A stretch of DNA of 9,680 nucleotides, taken from JADJLQ01 sp034439915. GTDB taxonomy: Bacteria; Bacteroidota; Bacteroidia; Chitinophagales; Saprospiraceae. The notes below the pieces were generated by a model. It saw nothing but the letters and a program-made list of their open reading frames with translations, was not told the origin of the DNA and did not search any database. Below, piece after piece: positions 5,553 through 9,680 of the stretch (its first letter is position 1; each line of letters begins with the position of its first letter). The stretch covers positions 1-9,680 of the forward strand of contig JAWXBI010000156.1 in NCBI GenBank assembly GCA_034439915.1. The letters run 5' to 3'. Position numbers and translations under genes: made by a program.

Positions 5553-8500
5553 ATGTATACGAGAATAATACACCGGCTCGGGTTGTACCTGCTTATCCTT
5601 ACCGCAACCATACCTGGGTTTTCCCAGTCTTTAAATTTTAAAGTCAGTTATTATTCAGTCGCAGATGGGCTCTCCAGCCGAGAAGTTTATGATGTGATCC
5701 AGGACAACAGAGGGTTTATTTGGTTGTCCCTGAAGAATACCTTAAACCGATTTGATAGTTATACCTTTTCGGATCTGTCCAACCTAAGAATAACGGATTC
5801 GGGTTTGGTTTCAAAAATTTTATCAAAAGGCGATTTATCCGTTTTGGAAAATTCAGGGCAAAATCAATTTCTTATTAAATATATTAATGAACCCTCTGTT
5901 TTTGATTTAATTCACACGGATAAATTAAGTGTAAACTCATTTGATTTAAGTCCACTGTTTGCGGGCTCAAAACTGCTAGGTTTTGCTGCAATTCCAAATG
6001 CTGGAATGATCGCAGTGATAGCTGTAAAAAACAGGGATTTGGTCATGTACCATTTTAATCCGGCGGATAATACGATCATCCAAAAAAGCAAATATACTTT
6101 AGATGTCCATTTTAGGGCAGATAGTCTTAAAAATGTACAAATTTCAGTTTCGTCATCGGGGTTGACCTATCTTTCAGCTGCGGCGCTTCCTTTGATTTGT
6201 TTTGATCCTAAAGAGAAAAAAGCAAAAGAATTGGCAATTCCCATTTCCAAAATGGGATTTTCGTTGATAAAAGCGAATGGCGATAATGGATTATATCTGG
6301 TTGATAACGTTCAAAGACGTTTGTTGAAGTATGAGTTGTCTGATAAATCCCGAGTACACATTCCAACTCCATTAAAAGGAAAAATTGATCAGTTGTGGAT
6401 TGACCTGGATGGAAATGTAATCATGGGCAGTGCAATAAACCGTTATTTTAATGAGCTTATTCTTTTGCCCGGAAATGGTGACATACCTATTCCTCTGAAT
6501 TTAATTTTGCAAAAGGAAAATAAAATTTCCCAAATCCGGGGGGATCATTTTTTGGAACAAATCCTGGTCCCGACGTTCAGCGGTTTCTATATTTTTTCAA
6601 ATGAAAAAAAACGATTTAAAGCCATATTAAATCAGCCACTGGAAGAGGGTGAATGGGGTCACGTGATACGAAGTATGGTAGAAGACGGGCAAGGCAATTT
6701 ATATATTAATGAGGAAGCTAATAGCCTGTTTAAACTGAATTTATCCAATGATTCTATCACTAAAATTTTTAAAACCAGTGCGTTTACTTTACCCATTACC
6801 GGATGCTTAAAAATGGTAGATCGAAAACTCTGGGGGATTAGCGCTAAAACTAAATCTCAGGACCGTCTCTATAGCTTCAATACGGTAACAGAAAAATTTA
6901 AATTTTGGGATTTAGCTTTTGCAAACTTTGGAGTTAAGGATTTTGTCGTCCTGGATTCGACGATATTATTATTTTTTGGCCGTGATTTTATCGTAGATAC
7001 GTTCGCAGTCTGGGCGTTTGATATACAGCGAGGGCAGTGGCAACCTTTCCCCCTGAGTCCAGTCTGGAAGGATATAAAAGTACAGATCCTATTGTACGAT
7101 GAAAAAGGCACCGTATGGATAGGGTCTGTTAATGGGCTGTATTCCGTTTCTATTAAGGATCAAACGATTGAAAAAGTTGAATTTGGGATTACCCCATCTG
7201 CAGTGCTAGATTTTGAAATCAATGCGCTTGTTTTTCATCCGGAGACCAATAACCTTTTAATCGGTTCCGAGTATGGTATTTGGGTGTTTGATCCCGTGAA
7301 CAGAAAATACATTCATCGTTATACTAAAGAAGCGAACGGGCTTAGTAATAATTTTATTGAAGGGCTATTACCTGTAAGGGATGATAAACTTTTTGCTACC
7401 ACACTCTTTGGCCTTAGCCTGTTGGACCTTAAAAGTGGCCAGGCAAAAAATTATTTTGAAAATGATGGCTTGGCGCACAATGAATTTAACCGATTTTCTA
7501 TACACCAGGGAAGCAACTCCAAATACTATTTTGGCGGATTAAATGGATTGAGTGCGGTAGCATCCGCAGATTTAGACCAAATGAATTCAAAACAAGTGGT
7601 CATTTCCAGATTTTTTAGAAACGATTTTAAGACCGGAAATGAAAGAAGTCAATCGGCAAATCTGGAAAGTATTAAATCATTTATTATAGAGCCGGGAGAC
7701 CATTATTTCGGATTTGATTTGATGTATCCTGATTTTACAGAGCCTAGGCTAAATCAATTTCAATATTGGCTCGAAGGTTATGATAAAGATTGGCAGCCAC
7801 CCACCACGTCCAACAGGATCCGGTACGGTAGATTAGCGGAAGGCGATTATATGCTTCATCTGAGGGCCTTTCCAAATCTACGCAATGAATCTTCAATTGC
7901 TATTCGGGTTAAAGTACATTTTTACCAGTCCCCCTGGTTTGTGCCGGGCCTAATCTTTGCTTTTTTGGTGTTACTCCTCGCATCGGTGTTCTATTATAAA
8001 ATAAATAAGCGAAATAAAGACCTGGCAAAACAACAGAACGACCAAAAATTTAAAGACCTGGAATTGGCGGCTTTAAGGGCGCAAATGAATCCCCATTTTA
8101 TTTTTAATTGCCTGAGTAGTATTCAGCAATTTATTTCCGTGAATGATGCCGCCACAGCAAGCCGGTACCTCTCGAGTTTTTCGCGCCTGGTGAGACTAGC
8201 CCTTCACAGTTCAGTAGATGGACGACACAACCTTCAGGATGAAATCGATATGATAGACCACTATCTTGGGCTGGAGCGATTGCGTTTTGGAGACAAATTT
8301 TCTTATGAAATTGATGTTGACCAGGAACTGGATAAAGACAATATATTTTTACCGCCATTATTGATTCAACCCTTTGTAGAAAATGCCTTGGTGCACGGAA
8401 TTAAAAATAAAACAGCAAAAGGTAAGATCACCATTTCATTCCGGCAACAACAAAATGACCTGAAGGTTACCGTTACAGATAACGGCCCTGGGTTTTCGGT

Positions 8501-8669
8501 CCAGGAAAGAATACAGGATGGTTCGGGACATAAATCAGTGGGCATGACGCTGACTAAAAAACGGCTGGAAATCCTGTCTGGTAAGGACAACTTTTCAATG
8601 ACGCCTGTGATCACCGAAAAAGGTCATACGGAAGGCACACAGGTGCACATTGTGATTCCTATATTATAG
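5553..8669 (+). CDS. Sensor histidine kinase with periplasmic two-component propeller, Y_Y_Y and His_kinase/HATPase domains
   Basis: This 1038-residue inner-membrane sensor has a signal peptide (1 to about 25, ending PGFSQ). A large periplasmic region of regulator-propeller blades follows, starting with YYSVADGLSSREVYDVIQDN (33-52) and GFIWLSL. A late clear blade is at about 596-660 (NGLSNNFIEGLL). The length of about 670 residues fits two seven-bladed propellers. A Y_Y_Y domain (about 715-793, with FQYWLEGYDKDW) leads to one transmembrane helix (about 798-817). The cytoplasmic part has a His_kinase dimerisation region with MNPHFIFNCL, His848 as phospho-acceptor, and a HATPase domain with N box FVENALVHG (Asn944), DNGPGF (976-981) and GMTLTKKRL. 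It has no receiver domain, so it needs a separate regulator, and the divergent LytTR gene is the obvious partner. The stop is followed by no strong terminator. The ligand is unknown. Confidence 0.97.
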   Translation: MYTRIIHRLGLYLLILTATIPGFSQSLNFKVSYYSVADGLSSREVYDVIQDNRGFIWLSLKNTLNRFDSYTFSDLSNLRITDSGLVSKILSKGDLSVLENSGQNQFLIKYINEPSVFDLIHTDKLSVNSFDLSPLFAGSKLLGFAAIPNAGMIAVIAVKNRDLVMYHFNPADNTIIQKSKYTLDVHFRADSLKNVQISVSSSGLTYLSAAALPLICFDPKEKKAKELAIPISKMGFSLIKANGDNGLYLVDNVQRRLLKYELSDKSRVHIPTPLKGKIDQLWIDLDGNVIMGSAINRYFNELILLPGNGDIPIPLNLILQKENKISQIRGDHFLEQILVPTFSGFYIFSNEKKRFKAILNQPLEEGEWGHVIRSMVEDGQGNLYINEEANSLFKLNLSNDSITKIFKTSAFTLPITGCLKMVDRKLWGISAKTKSQDRLYSFNTVTEKFKFWDLAFANFGVKDFVVLDSTILLFFGRDFIVDTFAVWAFDIQRGQWQPFPLSPVWKDIKVQILLYDEKGTVWIGSVNGLYSVSIKDQTIEKVEFGITPSAVLDFEINALVFHPETNNLLIGSEYGIWVFDPVNRKYIHRYTKEANGLSNNFIEGLLPVRDDKLFATTLFGLSLLDLKSGQAKNYFENDGLAHNEFNRFSIHQGSNSKYYFGGLNGLSAVASADLDQMNSKQVVISRFFRNDFKTGNERSQSANLESIKSFIIEPGDHYFGFDLMYPDFTEPRLNQFQYWLEGYDKDWQPPTTSNRIRYGRLAEGDYMLHLRAFPNLRNESSIAIRVKVHFYQSPWFVPGLIFAFLVLLLASVFYYKINKRNKDLAKQQNDQKFKDLELAALRAQMNPHFIFNCLSSIQQFISVNDAATASRYLSSFSRLVRLALHSSVDGRHNLQDEIDMIDHYLGLERLRFGDKFSYEIDVDQELDKDNIFLPPLLIQPFVENALVHGIKNKTAKGKITISFRQQQNDLKVTVTDNGPGFSVQERIQDGSGHKSVGMTLTKKRLEILSGKDNFSMTPVITEKGHTEGTQVHIVIPIL

Positions 8670-8991
8670 AATAGTTCTGCTATACAGTAATACGGTGACA
8701 AGTACGCGGTAAGCTAATCGCTTGAAGAGTTTGCCTGGACAGCATTTCACAACTTCTATGCCTCATGCTATCCAATAGAGATAGTTTTCTCCGGATAGTG
8801 TTATACAGCCTATAAAAGCAGGTTAGGGGCATTTAAAGTCTCACCCACAGGGATCATTTCACCGAATATCACGCTGTTCATACCGAATCCCATCTTTCCA
8901 GAATATTTATTCAGGACCGATACATCTTGTAACATAAAATGAATGCAAAAACAAAACATTCATTATTAATTACAGAATTTATCAACCCAAA
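8670..8991. other. Spacer between kinase and exported-protein genes
   Basis: This 322-bp stretch has no clear gene. A 6-bp inverted repeat CTATCC/GGATAG (8768-8773 and 8793-8798) with a 19-nt loop is a weak candidate terminator for the kinase; no T-run follows it. On the minus strand a 41-codon open frame (ATG at 8935, stop at 8810-8812; 49 codons if started at 8959) reads as a well-mixed peptide (GFGMNSVIFGEMIPVGET). It could be a small gene or a gene fragment, but I do not recognise it. A stem-loop at 8938-8964 lies near the right end. Confidence 0.6.
8938..8964. promoter_or_regulatory. Perfect 8-bp inverted repeat upstream of the exported-protein gene
   Basis: AATGAATG (8938-8945) and CATTCATT (8957-8964) flank an A-rich 11-nt spacer lacking T and G. 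The 27-bp element ends 27 bp before the ATG at 8992, where a core promoter or 5' leader would be expected. It could be an operator or a leader hairpin; no TAnnTTTG box is evident beside it. Confidence 0.33.
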
Positions 8992-9680
8992 ATGTTTAGT
9001 TCTATGAAATCATTATTTTATAATGGGCTGTTTGTTCAGCATCTGGCTCAGGGAGTAAAAGTATACTTCCTTATTTTTTTATCCATTGGATTTTTATTGA
9101 GAAAAGAGGATCTAAACGCACAGACCGCTTGCCCGGATTTAATCGTAAATGAAAATTTTGAATCAGGCAGTACTTCCTTTACTTCTGGTCTGTTGCCCAG
9201 TTGTGCATGTACTGCAGGAACCTATTGTGTAAGTACTAATTTTAATCTGAAATGTGCAGGCTGGCCGAATTTTGGAGACCATACACCAACCGGTGTAAGA
9301 AATTTTTTATTAGTCGATGGAAATGCTTCTGCTGCAACCAACGTATGGACTTCAAATGTGAGTGTTACTCCCGGATCTCCATACACCTTTTCCTTTTGGG
9401 TAGCGAGTGTATATCCTTCTTCTCAGCAGGTTTTTGACCTTGGGATGATGGTGAATGGTCAGAACGTAAAGCAAATTACAGTTAGTCAGGTTTCACCGTC
9501 ATGGACACAATATAGTTTCTCCGGGATATGTCCGTACGGAGTTACTAATTTACCACTCGCTATAAGACAAATTAGTGGGGGTGGTTTTAGGGATTTTGGG
9601 TTAGATGATATTTCTTTCAATTCCTGCCGTTGTGATGCGGCATTCAATTTTCAAAGCATCAACGGTTGCGGAAGTACTCA
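8992..9680 (+). CDS. Large exported protein, N-terminal part (jelly-roll-like domain then probable PKD repeat; 3' end outside window)
   Basis: The frame is open from the ATG at 8992 to the window edge (229 complete codons). Met5 at 9004 is an alternative start; upstream the frame has a stop at 8935-8937 and no other ATG. An export signal is seen as the hydrophobic run YFLIFLSIGFLL (about residues 25-36), then RKEDLNAQ with likely cleavage near residue 44. The mature part begins CPDLIVNENFESG and continues as a beta-rich domain with F-S-FWV and LDDISF elements (about 46-210), the pattern of the carbohydrate-binding-like jelly-rolls of Bacteroidota surface proteins. It is rich in cysteines. After CRCDAAF, the segment FNFQSINGCGST looks like the start of a PKD domain. 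Such proteins often end in a type IX secretion or gliding-type C-terminal signal, which cannot be checked here. Ligand and role are unknown. Confidence 0.82.
   Translation, partial: MFSSMKSLFYNGLFVQHLAQGVKVYFLIFLSIGFLLRKEDLNAQTACPDLIVNENFESGSTSFTSGLLPSCACTAGTYCVSTNFNLKCAGWPNFGDHTPTGVRNFLLVDGNASAATNVWTSNVSVTPGSPYTFSFWVASVYPSSQQVFDLGMMVNGQNVKQITVSQVSPSWTQYSFSGICPYGVTNLPLAIRQISGGGFRDFGLDDISFNSCRCDAAFNFQSINGCGST

Noticed and set aside
8131..8614. Minus-strand open frames inside the kinase catalytic region
   Set aside because: They are antisense to the conserved His_kinase and HATPase motifs and look like shadows.
8768..8798. Intrinsic terminator after the kinase
   Set aside because: The stem is only 6 bp, the loop is 19 nt and no T-run follows, so it was noted only as a weak inverted repeat.

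Overview
The window looks like chromosomal DNA of a Bacteroidota bacterium, plausibly of the Saprospiria/Chitinophagia type. This is inferred from four things. A large periplasmic-propeller/Y_Y_Y histidine kinase is paired with a LytTR regulator. An exported protein has a jelly-roll-like domain followed by what looks like the start of a PKD repeat. Genes lack Shine-Dalgarno sites, and at least one TAnnTTTG-type promoter box is present. A carboxy-terminal fragment at the left edge also resembles the Asn-Tyr/Asp-rich Cys-bounded tail motif common in secreted proteins of this phylum.

Layout from left to right. Bases 1-92 are probably the 3' end of a plus-strand gene, converging on a minus-strand Gfo/Idh/MocA oxidoreductase (113-1201); an AT-only hairpin lies between them. 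Bases 1202-2372 hold no secure gene. They are packed with a family of 13-nt mini-palindromes of shape GGRGT-NNN-ACYCC, organised into larger composite units. There is one outward-facing unit on the minus strand (1285-1403) and three tandem units on the plus strand (1728-2185). Between the two orientations sits a 323-bp segment carrying an open frame with six clustered cysteines. A hairpin at 2260-2309 follows the next minus-strand gene, a 722-residue PQQ-type quinoprotein dehydrogenase lipoprotein with an inserted cytochrome c domain (2373-4541). Upstream of it on the same strand is a LytTR response regulator (4687-5448), divergent from a 1038-residue sensor histidine kinase (5553-8669). After a 322-bp spacer, a large exported protein begins at 8992 and runs off the right edge.

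The kinase and regulator almost certainly form a two-component pair. The kinase senses an unknown periplasmic ligand through its double propeller and the LytTR protein acts as transcription factor. The quinoprotein dehydrogenase lies 145 bp downstream of the regulator on the same strand and could be co-transcribed or be a target, but the sequence does not prove this. The NAD(P)-dependent oxidoreductase and the quinoprotein both suggest sugar or polyol oxidation.

The least explained part is the repeat-rich 1.2 kb region. Its stems vary in a base-pair-preserving way and the units are arranged as inverted repeats around a small open frame.
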